This document shows positions 35,905-44,465 of a DNA stretch of 46,717 bases, piece by piece; position 1 is the first letter of the stretch; each line of letters begins with the position of its first letter. Source of the DNA: Chloroflexi bacterium 13_1_40CM_68_21 (GTDB lineage Bacteria; Chloroflexota; Limnocylindria; P2-11E). The translations under genes and the position numbers were made by a program. Below the pieces are notes generated by a model. That model was not told the DNA's origin, did no database searches, and saw only the letters and a program-made list of their open reading frames with translations. Location of the stretch: assembly GCA_001917735.1 (NCBI GenBank), contig MNEO01000059.1, positions 1 to 46,717 of the forward strand. Direction: 5' to 3'.

Positions 35905-36329
35905 TCGGGCGCCGTAAAGCCCGCACGGTGGGAATAGGCCGCGAGCGTGAGGCGTGCCTCGACGCGGCCACGGTCACAGCTCACGTCGATCGCCTCGATC
36001 CGGCCGGCGCCGTTTAGCCGTGCAAGCTCGTCGGCCGCGATGCGCGCGGCTTCGATCGTTCGCGGATCAGCGATGAGCGCGACCACGTTCGGTGTAGGCC
36101 GCGGCTTCTCCTGCGAGCGCGACCGTACCGCGGCGAGATGAGCGACGTACGCGTCGGCGAGCGCGGCGCTCGCGGCCTCCACCGCGGCTTCGCCCGCACG
36201 GTGGGAACGCGCGGTCGCGAAGAAGCGCTCCTGTCCGGCGCGGAGACCGACCACCACCACCGCGGCGATGCCGAGCAGGAGCACGACAATGACAAGCGTC
36301 TGGCCGGACTCGTCGGTCAAGGCGTCCAT
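35889..36329 (-). CDS. TadG/TadE-like pseudopilin protein
   Basis: 146 aa: the short leader DESGQ is followed by a TM helix TLVIVVLLLGIAAVVVVGL, the TadE/TadG-type start, and an extracytoplasmic domain with two Cys (C132 and C143, near the end). Such minor pseudopilins are processed by the TadV peptidase. ATG start at 36329, overlapping the TadE gene end by 13 nt. Confidence 0.75.
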   Translation of the reverse strand: MDALTDESGQTLVIVVLLLGIAAVVVVGLRAGQERFFATARSHRAGEAAVEAASAALADAYVAHLAAVRSRSQEKPRPTPNVVALIADPRTIEAARIAADELARLNGAGRIEAIDVSCDRGRVEARLTLAAYSHRAGFTAPECFRP

Positions 36330-36712
36330 TCGATCCGGCGCGCGGCATCTCCCTCGACGACGAATCGCGGGAGACCGACGAACCCGAGCGGTATCGGGAT
36401 GGCATATTGAAGCCGGACCCGCAGAAGGGTTCCCCTAGGCGTGCTCGAACGCGGGGGCTCGCCGACGGTGGGCTCGATGGTGACGCGGACCCGCGATGGG
36501 TCGAGTGGAGCGACCGTCGCCGCTGCCGTGCCACGCACGAGATCGTCGTCATTCGTCAGCGCGCCAGTGCGGGCGGCCTCCGCGGCACCATGCTCGAGCG
36601 CGAGGCGCGCGACCCCCACCTCACCGACGAGCACCACGGCGATGATGAGTACCAGGATGAGCGGAAGGACGAGAGCGAACTCGACGATCGCCTGACCGTG
36701 ATCCCTCTTCAC
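36317..36712 (-). CDS. tadE: TadE-like pseudopilin
   Basis: 131 aa from GTG 36712, which overlaps the upstream stop (GTGA). KRDHGQAIVEFALVLPLILVLIIAVVLVGEV is the TadE signature with Gly before the cut site and Glu inside the helix. The rest is a small extracytoplasmic beta-rich domain. The longer frame upstream shadows the hydrolase gene. Confidence 0.88.
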   Translation of the reverse strand: MKRDHGQAIVEFALVLPLILVLIIAVVLVGEVGVARLALEHGAAEAARTGALTNDDDLVRGTAAATVAPLDPSRVRVTIEPTVGEPPRSSTPRGTLLRVRLQYAIPIPLGFVGLPRFVVEGDAARRIEWTP

Positions 36713-37833
36713 CGGCCGATCGATCGGAGAATCACACCGCCGAGGGCGTCGGCCCTGTCGATGAGTTCCCGCCACCCCGGAATGAATCGGGCGAGCCACA
36801 GTGCGATCGCGCCGACAACGGTCACGAGCAAGATGAATCGCCATACGGAGGTGGACCGATCCCACAACAGCGGCGCGACGACTCGCGTGATCCCATCGCG
36901 ACGGTCGGGCGGCAGCCGATGCTCGCGAATGGTTTCGACGACAACCTCGCCGATCTCCCGATTCGTCAGGCTCCCTCCGTGACCGTCGAGAAACTCGCCA
37001 GGCGATGCCGGAAGAAATACGCGCTGGTCGACACCCGGATCGATGGCGTCGTAACGATTGACGAATCCGTCGGTGGAAAGACTTAGGTCAAGCCTCACGA
37101 CACCTTGTGGCGGCGCGATCGGCCGAGCGGTGGCGAGGTCACGCGCCGCGGCGCTGTCGGGATCGCGCGCCACCAGCGCCGCTCCCGCGCGCACGATGTC
37201 CCTGACCGGCCCGATCAGCGGTAGCACAGCGCTCGGAACGCGTGCGAAGTCGGCCCCGCTGTGCGGTCCGGCGATCGAGACATAAGTTCGGACGCCGTCC
37301 TTGGCCGAGAGGCCGTCGCCAAAGGCGCGATCGACAACCGCGCCGCCCATCGAGTGCGAGACGATGTTCACGCCGGTGTACCGAGGAGCCAGCGCTCGGA
37401 TCTCATCGGTGAGCGCCGAGGCGCTTGCGTCGAGGGGCCCGTACGTGTCGTACGGAAACCGTTGATCGTCACCGAGGCGCCGGACGTCGTATCGATCGGC
37501 CGGGAATCGAGCACTCAGCGCGGTGAAGGCACCATCGTCGGCCTGTGACCCGTAGCCCCCGACGAAGAGCACGAGCTCCTTCCGGCTATTGACCGCGCGC
37601 GGGAGGTCGCGCACGTCGGTCGTGCCCGGAGGGCTGCTCGGCGTTGGGAACGCATGCGTCTCGATCTCCGACGGTCGAAGCCCGCTGATCGGAACTGGAA
37701 CTGAGGTCGGAGGATGGCCGACCTCCTCCGGACCTGGAGGCCGGCCATCGTCCGCGAGTGCGGCGGCTGCTCCGCCGGCCGGAAGGAGAGCCAGCGCGAG
37801 GAGCCACGCGCGGAGGAGAGCTCGTCCCGGCAC
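36709..37833 (-). CDS. Secreted, membrane-anchored alpha/beta hydrolase
   Basis: 374 aa: signal peptide 1-27, Pro-rich linker, alpha/beta-hydrolase core from ELVLFVGGYGSQ (oxyanion region), nucleophile elbow S159-H-S161-M-G, which gives Ser161, later Asp in NRYDAIDPG and His in LDGHGGS as likely triad members, then a C-terminal TM segment at about 333-352. Acts outside the cell, held in the membrane. Substrate unknown (lipid, ester or peptidoglycan-linked acyl group). It is the first gene of the Tad cluster and is coupled to tadE. GTG start. Confidence 0.8.
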   Translation of the reverse strand: MPGRALLRAWLLALALLPAGGAAAALADDGRPPGPEEVGHPPTSVPVPISGLRPSEIETHAFPTPSSPPGTTDVRDLPRAVNSRKELVLFVGGYGSQADDGAFTALSARFPADRYDVRRLGDDQRFPYDTYGPLDASASALTDEIRALAPRYTGVNIVSHSMGGAVVDRAFGDGLSAKDGVRTYVSIAGPHSGADFARVPSAVLPLIGPVRDIVRAGAALVARDPDSAAARDLATARPIAPPQGVVRLDLSLSTDGFVNRYDAIDPGVDQRVFLPASPGEFLDGHGGSLTNREIGEVVVETIREHRLPPDRRDGITRVVAPLLWDRSTSVWRFILLVTVVGAIALWLARFIPGWRELIDRADALGGVILRSIGR

Positions 37834-37880
37834 GCCGGGTACTCAACTCGCAAGCCGCATCTCGACGAACAGGACCTTCG

Positions 37881-37900
37881 GGCGGTACCGCGGTACCGCC
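37881..37900. promoter_or_regulatory. Perfect 20-bp palindrome GGCGGTACCGCGGTACCGCC
   Basis: Each half is the exact reverse complement of the other, with no loop; each half itself contains GGTACC. It lies in the 72-bp gap between gatD and the hydrolase gene that starts the Tad cluster. Best candidate: operator for a dimeric regulator; it could also fold in RNA. Confidence 0.5.
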
Positions 37901-37905
37901 ACTGG

Positions 37906-38631
37906 CTACGGTCGGGTGCGGGCAACCTCGGTCGCTTGATCGCGTGCCGACTTTTCCTCGGAGTCATCGAGCGGCGCGAGTCTCACCGCATCATGCCGGC
38001 GCGCGAGTGCCGAGCCCAGAAGGCGGTCCGCGAGCCAGGGGTTTTTCGGCAGACACGAGCCGTGCAGATAGCAGCCGATGACCTTGCCCTGCACCGCGCC
38101 CTCCGTCTTGTCCTCGCCGTTATTGCCGTTCCCGACGACCACCGTCCCAAGCGGCTTCGCGCCCGAACCGAGATACGTCATGCCGGAGTGGTTCTCGAAC
38201 CCGATGAGGTAGCCGTCGGGAGCGTTGACGAGGAGATTCCCCACAAAGCGTGTCTTTCCGGCCCGCGTCGTCACGTCGAGGATGCCGACGCCGGGGATCG
38301 CCGGCCCGGTCTCGGGCACGTACTGGTGACCGAGAAGCTGGTAGCCGCCGCACACCGAGAAGATCGCCGCCCCGCCTTCCACGGACTTCTTGAGTGCGGC
38401 CCCGTTCTTCCCGGCGAGGTCCGCGCCGACGATGTCCTGACCTTGGTCCTGCCCGCCGCCGAAGAACCAGACATCGGGCCAGTCCGGGTCGGCCCACGCG
38501 CCGACCGAGTAGGACCGCACCGCGACGTCGATGCCGCGCCACTTCGCGCGCTGGCCGAGCGCGATCACGTTCCCGCGGTCGCCGTAGATGTTCATGAGGT
38601 CGGGATAGAGGTGGGCGATGCGCAGGTCCAC
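37906..38631 (-). CDS. gatD: Lipid II isoglutaminyl synthase, glutaminase subunit GatD
   Basis: 241 aa. A CobB/CobQ-like class I glutamine amidotransferase: nucleophile Cys94 in FSVCGGYQ, catalytic His190 in CYLHGSCLPKNPWLAD, and the IYGDRGN start typical of GatD. It releases ammonia that MurT uses to amidate the alpha-carboxyl of D-Glu in lipid II. GTG start 4 nt after murT. The tail after LADRLL is extended by about 35 charged residues. Confidence 0.9.
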   Translation of the reverse strand: MDLRIAHLYPDLMNIYGDRGNVIALGQRAKWRGIDVAVRSYSVGAWADPDWPDVWFFGGGQDQGQDIVGADLAGKNGAALKKSVEGGAAIFSVCGGYQLLGHQYVPETGPAIPGVGILDVTTRAGKTRFVGNLLVNAPDGYLIGFENHSGMTYLGSGAKPLGTVVVGNGNNGEDKTEGAVQGKVIGCYLHGSCLPKNPWLADRLLGSALARRHDAVRLAPLDDSEEKSARDQATEVARTRP

Positions 38632-38635
38632 TCGC

Positions 38636-40027
38636 TCAATCCTCCCAGAACGGCGCGACCACGCCGATGCGCGCGAGCACTTCGCGGAGGTCTTGCATCG
38701 CCGTGTAGGTCGCGAGGACGACGACCTCGCCGCCCTTCGGCGCGAGCGAGGCCGCACGCTCGATCGCCGCGCGCGGGTCATCGACCACCTCGGCGCGCTC
38801 CTTCTGAAGGCCGGCGTACTTGAAGCGGAGCGCGAGGTCGCGGCCGCGTAAGCCGGTGATGACCGCGTGCGCCACCGCCGGCGCGAGCGTCTCGAAGTCC
38901 GCGTCCCAGATCCATGACACATCGCGCCCGTCGGCGTCGCGATCGTTGAGCGCGGCGAGCAGACGCGGCTTACGGCCTGTCTCGAGCAGCGCGCCGATCG
39001 CCGCGTTGAAGCCGGCGGGGTTCTTCACGAGCACGAGCCGCAGCGTCCGGCCTTCGAGCTCGACGGTCTCGAGGCGGCCGAACGCGGGGCGGAAGTTCGC
39101 GAGCGCGCGCGTCCCCTCGGCGAGGCCGATGTCGAGCGCGCGCGCCGCGGCGAGCGCGGCGAGCGCGTTGTACGCGTTATAGAGCCCGGGGATCGGGACC
39201 CGGACCGGCGCGAAGATGCTGCCGATCGTGCCGGCGAGGGAGATCTCGGACCAGCTCTCACCGAGCACGACTTTCGTCGCGGCGACGTCCCGCGCCGGTC
39301 GCGCCAGCCCGCACGAGGAGCACGACCAATCGCCGACGTGCGCGAGCACCACCCGCTTGTAGGTGAGCGGCGCCTTGCAGCGCGGGCAGCGCGTCGCGTC
39401 GCTGATCGCCTGAGGGATCGTCCCGCCGACGGAGTCGTCGTCGACGCCGAAGAAGATCGTCTTCGCGTCACGCCCGAGTGCGAGATTCGCGACGAGCGGG
39501 TCGTCGGCGTTGAGGACGAGCGTGGCGTCCGCCGGCAGGGTTGCGAGCGCGTCGCCGATGCGCTTCGCGAGCGCGTCGAGCTCGAAGTAACGGTCCATTT
39601 GGTCGCGGAAGAGATTGGTGATGACGACGACGCGGGGCTTGAGGCGACCGACGACTCCCGGAAGAGAGGCCTCGTCGATCTCGAAGAGGCCCACGTCGCC
39701 GCTCGTCTCCCCATACCAGTTCGCGTCGGCGAGGAGCGCGGCCGCGACGCCGCGGTCGAGGTTCGATCCCGACCGGTTGTGGATCGGCCCCCACCCCGCG
39801 GCGCGCGTGATGTCGGCGAGCATGCGCGCGGTCGTGGTCTTGCCGTTCGTGCCGGAGACGCAGATCACGCCGTGGCTCAGGCCGGACGACAGCGCGGTGA
39901 TGAAGTTGGGATCGACGGTGAGGGCGACGAGGCCGGGAAGCGCCGTGGCGCCGCGGCCGGTCGCGCGAAGACCTTCGCGGGTCAGCTTGCCGGCGGCGTT
40001 GGCGATGAGCGTGAGCGTGTCGGGCAC
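38636..40027 (-). CDS. murT: Lipid II isoglutaminyl synthase, Mur-ligase-like subunit MurT
   Basis: 463 aa. Mur-ligase ATP loop GTNGKTTT (59-66), FEIDEASL and NLFRDQMDRYFEL, then the MurT-specific zinc ribbon C214-x2-C217 / C236-x2-C239 and the DUF1727 C-terminal domain (LVKNPAGFNAAI, LNDRDADGRDVSWIWD). Works with GatD at the cytoplasmic face. Presence of the pair is a marker of a monoderm-type wall with D-iGln. GTG start with TACGCT 6 nt upstream, likely leaderless. Confidence 0.93.
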   Translation of the reverse strand: MPDTLTLIANAAGKLTREGLRATGRGATALPGLVALTVDPNFITALSSGLSHGVICVSGTNGKTTTARMLADITRAAGWGPIHNRSGSNLDRGVAAALLADANWYGETSGDVGLFEIDEASLPGVVGRLKPRVVVITNLFRDQMDRYFELDALAKRIGDALATLPADATLVLNADDPLVANLALGRDAKTIFFGVDDDSVGGTIPQAISDATRCPRCKAPLTYKRVVLAHVGDWSCSSCGLARPARDVAATKVVLGESWSEISLAGTIGSIFAPVRVPIPGLYNAYNALAALAAARALDIGLAEGTRALANFRPAFGRLETVELEGRTLRLVLVKNPAGFNAAIGALLETGRKPRLLAALNDRDADGRDVSWIWDADFETLAPAVAHAVITGLRGRDLALRFKYAGLQKERAEVVDDPRAAIERAASLAPKGGEVVVLATYTAMQDLREVLARIGVVAPFWED

Positions 40028-40033
40028 GTTCGA

Positions 40034-40039
40034 AGCGTA
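40034..40039 (-). promoter_or_regulatory. -10 box TACGCT of murT, leaderless type
   Basis: On the minus strand TACGCT-N6-GTG; no Shine-Dalgarno sequence. It lies in the 18-bp gap after the MerR-like gene. Confidence 0.45.
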
Positions 40040-40045
40040 CCGGCG

Positions 40046-40633
40046 CTACACGCTCGCGGGCTGGACCTCGCGAAGCAGCAGTTCGAGCTCGTCGATGGCG
40101 CGCCCAAGGCGCAGCGCGACCGCTTTCGCCGTGTCGCCGTTGGCCTGGGAGTTCTCGAGCGCCCCCTGCGCGTCCAGGCGCGCCAGGACCGCGACGGCCT
40201 TCCGCAGCCGGGCGATGGTCAACGAAGCCGGGAGGGCCCGGCGGAGCTCGCCGATCCGCGATTCGAGGCGCTCAAGACGCGTCCGAAGCTCGTCCTCGAG
40301 GGCGTCCGGCGTCATCTCGTCGAGCCTGCGGGCCTCGGCCTGGAGCGCACCCATCTCACGCTGGACAACCTGCGCCGCCTTCTCCAGCGAGTGCCCCTTC
40401 TCGAGCGCCTGCCGGATGCGGATGACCTTCTCCATCGCATAGACGTCGTAGTCGTGCTCGCCGTCAGACGAGGGCTTGACCAAGCCCTTCTTCGTCCAGT
40501 AGATGAGCTGGCGCGGGGTGACGTTACAGACGCGCGCAGCCTCGGCCGCGGAGAGGCGCAGGCGCCCCAGCACCTCGCCGTCGTTCGCGATCAGGACCTG
40601 TGCAAGCGCGTCGCGCGTCTCGGGCTCCGCCAC
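40046..40633 (-). CDS. MerR-type transcriptional regulator
   Basis: 195 aa. A winged HTH of MerR type lies at residues 28-95 (LSAAEAARVCNVTPRQLIYWTKKGLVKP and a wing YDVYAMEKVIRIRQALEKGHSLEKAAQVV). A long coiled coil follows (about 95-140), then a C-terminal helical region. No metal-binding Cys cluster, so the inducer is unknown. GTG start; AGGGGAG lies 11 nt upstream. Confidence 0.8.
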   Translation of the reverse strand: MAEPETRDALAQVLIANDGEVLGRLRLSAAEAARVCNVTPRQLIYWTKKGLVKPSSDGEHDYDVYAMEKVIRIRQALEKGHSLEKAAQVVQREMGALQAEARRLDEMTPDALEDELRTRLERLESRIGELRRALPASLTIARLRKAVAVLARLDAQGALENSQANGDTAKAVALRLGRAIDELELLLREVQPASV

Positions 40634-40658
40634 CGCCCTACAAACTCCCCTGACGCCA

Positions 40659-40701
40659 GATTCAGCGATCGAGTGTTGTAGGCGGACGATTCACGTGTCA
40701 A
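40659..40701 (-). promoter_or_regulatory. Candidate promoter/operator of the MerR-like gene
   Basis: A perfect TTGACA on the minus strand (plus 40696-40701), with TACAAC 15 nt on. GATTCA occurs twice on the plus strand (40659-40664 and 40688-40693, 29 nt apart), which could be regulator half sites. Confidence 0.4.
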
Positions 40702-40730
40702 TGACCCGAACAGATATCGAGACTTGGCTG

Positions 40731-40988
40731 CTAGCGAGTTCTCCGAACGGTCGAGCGCTGGCTCTGCCGGTACGCGACCTTGACCGAGGCGTGATACCGC
40801 GAGAGGCGGGAGCCCTCGAGCTCGGCCCAAAGTCGCCCGACCTCGACGCCGAGTGGATCTTTGACGTTCGCCGCCTTCACCGCCGCGAGCACCGCTGCGT
40901 CCCAGCTCTTGGTCGAGTCGCCCGAGGCTTCGACGAGCCGCACGACCGCGGGTCCGGCGGCGAAAGTACTACGACGACGTGCGGGCAT
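40731..40988 (-). CDS. Dodecin family protein
   Basis: 85 aa. Residues 15-75 match dodecin: VVRLVEASGDSTKSWDAAVLAAVKAAN, GVEVGRLWAELEG and YHASVKVAYR. Dodecins are small dodecameric flavin- or CoA-binding storage proteins. ATG 40988 overlaps the YtxH gene end by 20 nt, so its N-terminal extension MPARRRSTFAAGPA is less certain; a later GTG is possible. The longer open frame upstream is a shadow. Confidence 0.75.
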   Translation of the reverse strand: MPARRRSTFAAGPAVVRLVEASGDSTKSWDAAVLAAVKAANVKDPLGVEVGRLWAELEGSRLSRYHASVKVAYRQSQRSTVRRTR

Positions 40989-41223
40989 TCGAGCCGCGTG
41001 TGCCTCCCGCGCGACGAGCGGGCGGCGCGTCGCCGCCGTTCTGCCCCGCCTGCTTCGGCTCGATCGGAGGCAGCGCCGCGATCTCGAGGAGTTGATTCGC
41101 CATGATCGTGAGCTTCTCGCCGAGCATCTTCCGCGTCTCGGCGCCAGACCGCGGCGCGAAGAGCGTCCCGACGACGAACCCGATGACAAAAAAGCGCAGC
41201 GACGCGCGAGCGACGGCGAGCAT
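40969..41223 (-). CDS. YtxH-domain small membrane protein
   Basis: 84 aa. A single short TM segment (LRFFVIGFVVGTLFAPRSGAETRKMLGEKL), the YtxH pattern, then a Pro/Gly-rich, probably disordered tail. The start overlaps the end of the NtrC-type gene by 1 nt and its stop overlaps dodecin, so all three form one operon. Second YtxH protein in the window. Confidence 0.72.
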   Translation of the reverse strand: MLAVARASLRFFVIGFVVGTLFAPRSGAETRKMLGEKLTIMANQLLEIAALPPIEPKQAGQNGGDAPPARRAGGTRGSNARTSS

Positions 41224-42620
41224 CAGGCGGCCCTCCCCTTGGGCGGATAGCCCTCGAGCCCGTACTCCTTGATCTTCGCGTACAGCAGACGACGGTAAAT
41301 CCCCAGCATTTCCGCGGCTTTCGAGCGGTTCCCGTTCGCGTCGCGGAGCGCCTTCATGATGAGGTCCTTCTCGAATTGCGAGACCGATTTCTTGAAGAAG
41401 CTCTTCTCCGTTGAGACGTCCTCGCCCTCTTCCTCGTGCTCTCCCGCCTCGTGATCGCCGAACGGGAGCTCGCGGCTCGTGATGATCTGTCCGCGCGAGA
41501 GCACGACGGCGCGCTCGATCACGTTCTCGAGCTCGCGGACGTTGCCCGGCCAGTCGTATTCCATGAGGCGTTTGAGGGCCTCTTCGCTGATCGCCGCGGG
41601 CTGCGCGGTGGCGCTGTAGCGGTGCTTGGCGAGGAAATGCTCGACGAGCGCCGGGATGTCCTCCTTGCGATCGCGGAGCGGCGGCATGTGGATGGCGATG
41701 ACGTTGAGCCGGTAGAAGAGGTCGTCGCGGAACTTCTGCTGCTCGACCTGTCTTTGCAGGTCTTTGTTGGTCGCGCAGATGATCCGGATGTCGACCTTGA
41801 TCGGGAGCGACGAGCCCACCCGCTCGATCTTCTTCTCCTGCAGAACACGGAGAAGCTTCGTCTGCATCGGCAGGCTCATCTCGCCGATCTCGTCGAGGAA
41901 GATCGTGCCCTTGTCGGCGAGCTCGAAGCGCCCGCGCCGCTGCGTCATCGCGCCGGTGAACGAGCCCTTCTCGTGGCCGAAAAGCTCGGCCTCAAGGAGC
42001 GTCTCGGGGAGCGCGGCGCAGGAGACCTTCACGATCGGGCCCGACCGGCGGTTCGAGTTGTAGTGGAGCGCCTCGGCCACGAGCTCCTTGCCGGTGCCAC
42101 TCTCGCCGGTGATGAGGACGGTCGCGTCGGCCTTCGCGACTTTGCCGACGGTCTTGTAGACCTCCTGCATCGGCGGCGAGTTCCCGACGATGCGCTCGGT
42201 CTGCACGAGCGAGCTGATCTCGTCGCGCAGCACCTGAACCTCGCTCGTGAGGTCGCGGTACTCGATGACCCGCCTCACGGTGTGGCTGATCTTGTCGAGC
42301 TCGAACGGCTTGGTGATGTAGTCGAACGCGCCGAGCTCCATCGCGCGGATCGCGTTATTGGAGCTGCCGAACGCGGTCATGATCAGGACGCTCGTCTTGG
42401 GCGAGCTCACCTTCAGCTTGCTGAGCGCCTCGATGCCGTCGAGCTCCGGCATCCGGACGTCCATGATCACGAGGTCGGGGTTGACGTCCTTTACCTTTTC
42501 GACAACTTCGGTCCCCGTCGTGGCCTCGACGACGTTGTAGCCCTCGTCGGAGAGGAGCTGCTTCAGCAGCGAGCGGATCGAGGCGTCGTCGTCGGCGACA
42601 AGGATGGTGCGCTGGGCCAC
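41223..42620 (-). CDS. NtrC-family sigma54-dependent response regulator
   Basis: 465 aa. Receiver 1-120 with Asp54 (VIMDVRMPELDG), AAA+ domain with Walker A GESGTGKE (170-177), the sigma54 contact loop as GSFTGA (217-222, usual GAFTGA), Walker B GTIFLDEIGEM, and a Fis-type HTH at the end (NGNRSKAAEMLGIYRRLLYAKIKEYGL). Activates sigma54 promoters when phosphorylated. No histidine kinase or rpoN lies nearby. GTG start with GAAGGAAG upstream. Confidence 0.93.
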   Translation of the reverse strand: MAQRTILVADDDASIRSLLKQLLSDEGYNVVEATTGTEVVEKVKDVNPDLVIMDVRMPELDGIEALSKLKVSSPKTSVLIMTAFGSSNNAIRAMELGAFDYITKPFELDKISHTVRRVIEYRDLTSEVQVLRDEISSLVQTERIVGNSPPMQEVYKTVGKVAKADATVLITGESGTGKELVAEALHYNSNRRSGPIVKVSCAALPETLLEAELFGHEKGSFTGAMTQRRGRFELADKGTIFLDEIGEMSLPMQTKLLRVLQEKKIERVGSSLPIKVDIRIICATNKDLQRQVEQQKFRDDLFYRLNVIAIHMPPLRDRKEDIPALVEHFLAKHRYSATAQPAAISEEALKRLMEYDWPGNVRELENVIERAVVLSRGQIITSRELPFGDHEAGEHEEEGEDVSTEKSFFKKSVSQFEKDLIMKALRDANGNRSKAAEMLGIYRRLLYAKIKEYGLEGYPPKGRAA

Positions 42621-42758
42621 TTTCCGTACGCTTCCTTCTCACGTGGGCCAGGCTGGAGCCATTCAGGGGCTCTCCCGCGTGCGACCTGATGATTTTCTGT
42701 GGCGATCACCGTACATGTCAAACCGGCTGACTGCGGTCTGCCCGCGTACGGTGGGCGG

Positions 42759-44465
42759 TCACGCGACCTCGTACACCGCCCGGACTCGCGTACCGACAAG
42801 GGCTGTCGCGAGCGTCACGGCGCCAGCGATCCCGATGAGGAGCGCCGGGCCGAAGACATCGGCGAGCGCGCCGCTCACGAAGATCAATGGCAGCCAGCTC
42901 AAGTTGACGAGCGCGATGCGCGCGCCGAACACGCTGGCCCGCGTCTCGGGTGCGGTCTTCTCCTGAAGGATCGTGACGTTTGGGACGTAGAAGGCCACGT
43001 TCGCGATCCCGAGCATCCCGAACAGCACCACGGCGATCGGAAACGACGGCGCCAGGGCGATCAGTAGGATCACTGCCCCGGTCGCGGCGAAGCCAATGAT
43101 CAGCAGGCGGCCTTTCCTGACGTTCGCGACGAACCGCGGCAGCACCGCGCTTCCCAGGACCGCGCCCGACGCGATGGCCGCCTCGGAGATCCCAAACTGG
43201 ACGGCGCCGACGGCCGGATCGTTACCGGCGAACCGCTGGATGACGAAGGCCGGAGTCAGCCCGTTGAAGATCGGCGTCGAGACCTGCGCCGCAAGCGAGA
43301 ACACCGTGTTGGACCACAGCACGGCCGAGCGACGGAGGAGCCGCAGCCCCTCCTGTGCATCGGCGAAGAGTCGCGACAACGTCATCCCATAACGGTTCGA
43401 TTCGCCGACGACCACGCGCGAGAGCAGCAGCGCCGAAAGCGCGAACGTGATCGCATCCACGTAGAACGCGCTGCTTCCGATCGTCGCGACAAGGAGACCG
43501 CCGGCGAGTCCGCCCGCGATCTCCACGGCCCGATCTGTGGCGTACACGACGGAATTCCCGCGCGCGAGCTGGCTGTCGTCGAGGAGCGTCGGCACCAGGG
43601 CAATACGCGCGGGGTTGAAGACGGCGGCGCACAGCCCCGAGGCAAGCACGACGCCGAACACGACCGCGAGCGGGACGTTGATCGCGATCAAGAGCGGAAC
43701 CAATGCCAGAAGGATCGCGCGTAGGATGTCGCACCAGAGCATCACTCTCCGATGCCCAACGGCGTCGGCGACCGCACCACCGAAGAAGCCGAAAAGGGCG
43801 TTCGGGATCGTCGCGGTCAGGACCGCTAGGGCCGTCAAAAGAGCCGACTGCGTCGCGCGGTAGGTCACGTAGGTCAGGGCGATAAGCGTGATCGGGTCGC
43901 CGAAGCGGCTGATCGCCTGACCCATCCAGAAGAACGCGAAATTCGGCGATCGGAGCTCATGTCCCTTGCTCGCCGCGGCGGCCGGCTGAAGCCACATGAA
44001 GGGGATCAAGAAGCCGCCGAGGCCGACGAGGAAGTCGCCGAGGCTAAAGACCGAGCTGATTACGGCGACCGGGATCACATCCGAGAGGAACTCGAGCTTC
44101 GTCGTCGGCCCCAGGGGGATATGGAGCCCATCGTTCGGCGGCGGCGCTCCGACCGCAGCGACCGTCGCGGCGTCGTAGGGCATCCCCGAGTTCACGACCG
44201 CGACCAGGAGATTCAGGAACGTGCCGAAGGCCAGAAGGATCGCGCCTGGCACACGCCAGTTCCACGCCGCAACCACGGCGACGCCAAGTAGCGAGACGAG
44301 GTACAGCCCCAGGGGGGAGGAGGGGATGACAGTTCCGATGACACGAAGCCCGAGCGCTATCACAAGTACCGGCCAGAGCTTCAGGGTGAAGGTCGAGAGG
44401 CGACGCCAATCTCCGCCGAATGCGATGCCCGCGAAGATCCCTGCCGCTACTCCGCTAGCCAGCAT
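42759..44465 (-). CDS. DUF5317-MFS transporter fusion protein
   Basis: 568 aa. Residues 1-165 are a DUF5317-like membrane domain (LLAFGTFLNLLVAVVNSGMPYDA, then FSLGDFLVGLGGFLIP), which is normally a separate small protein. From LRSPNFAFFWMGQAISRFGDPITLIAL on, a complete MFS_3-type (MacA/enterobactin exporter-like) transporter with the loop GGAVADAVGHRRVMLWCD follows. There are about 15 TM segments in all. The start overlaps the end of the HD-GYP gene by 11 nt. Substrate unknown. Confidence 0.82.
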   Translation of the reverse strand: MLASGVAAGIFAGIAFGGDWRRLSTFTLKLWPVLVIALGLRVIGTVIPSSPLGLYLVSLLGVAVVAAWNWRVPGAILLAFGTFLNLLVAVVNSGMPYDAATVAAVGAPPPNDGLHIPLGPTTKLEFLSDVIPVAVISSVFSLGDFLVGLGGFLIPFMWLQPAAAASKGHELRSPNFAFFWMGQAISRFGDPITLIALTYVTYRATQSALLTALAVLTATIPNALFGFFGGAVADAVGHRRVMLWCDILRAILLALVPLLIAINVPLAVVFGVVLASGLCAAVFNPARIALVPTLLDDSQLARGNSVVYATDRAVEIAGGLAGGLLVATIGSSAFYVDAITFALSALLLSRVVVGESNRYGMTLSRLFADAQEGLRLLRRSAVLWSNTVFSLAAQVSTPIFNGLTPAFVIQRFAGNDPAVGAVQFGISEAAIASGAVLGSAVLPRFVANVRKGRLLIIGFAATGAVILLIALAPSFPIAVVLFGMLGIANVAFYVPNVTILQEKTAPETRASVFGARIALVNLSWLPLIFVSGALADVFGPALLIGIAGAVTLATALVGTRVRAVYEVA

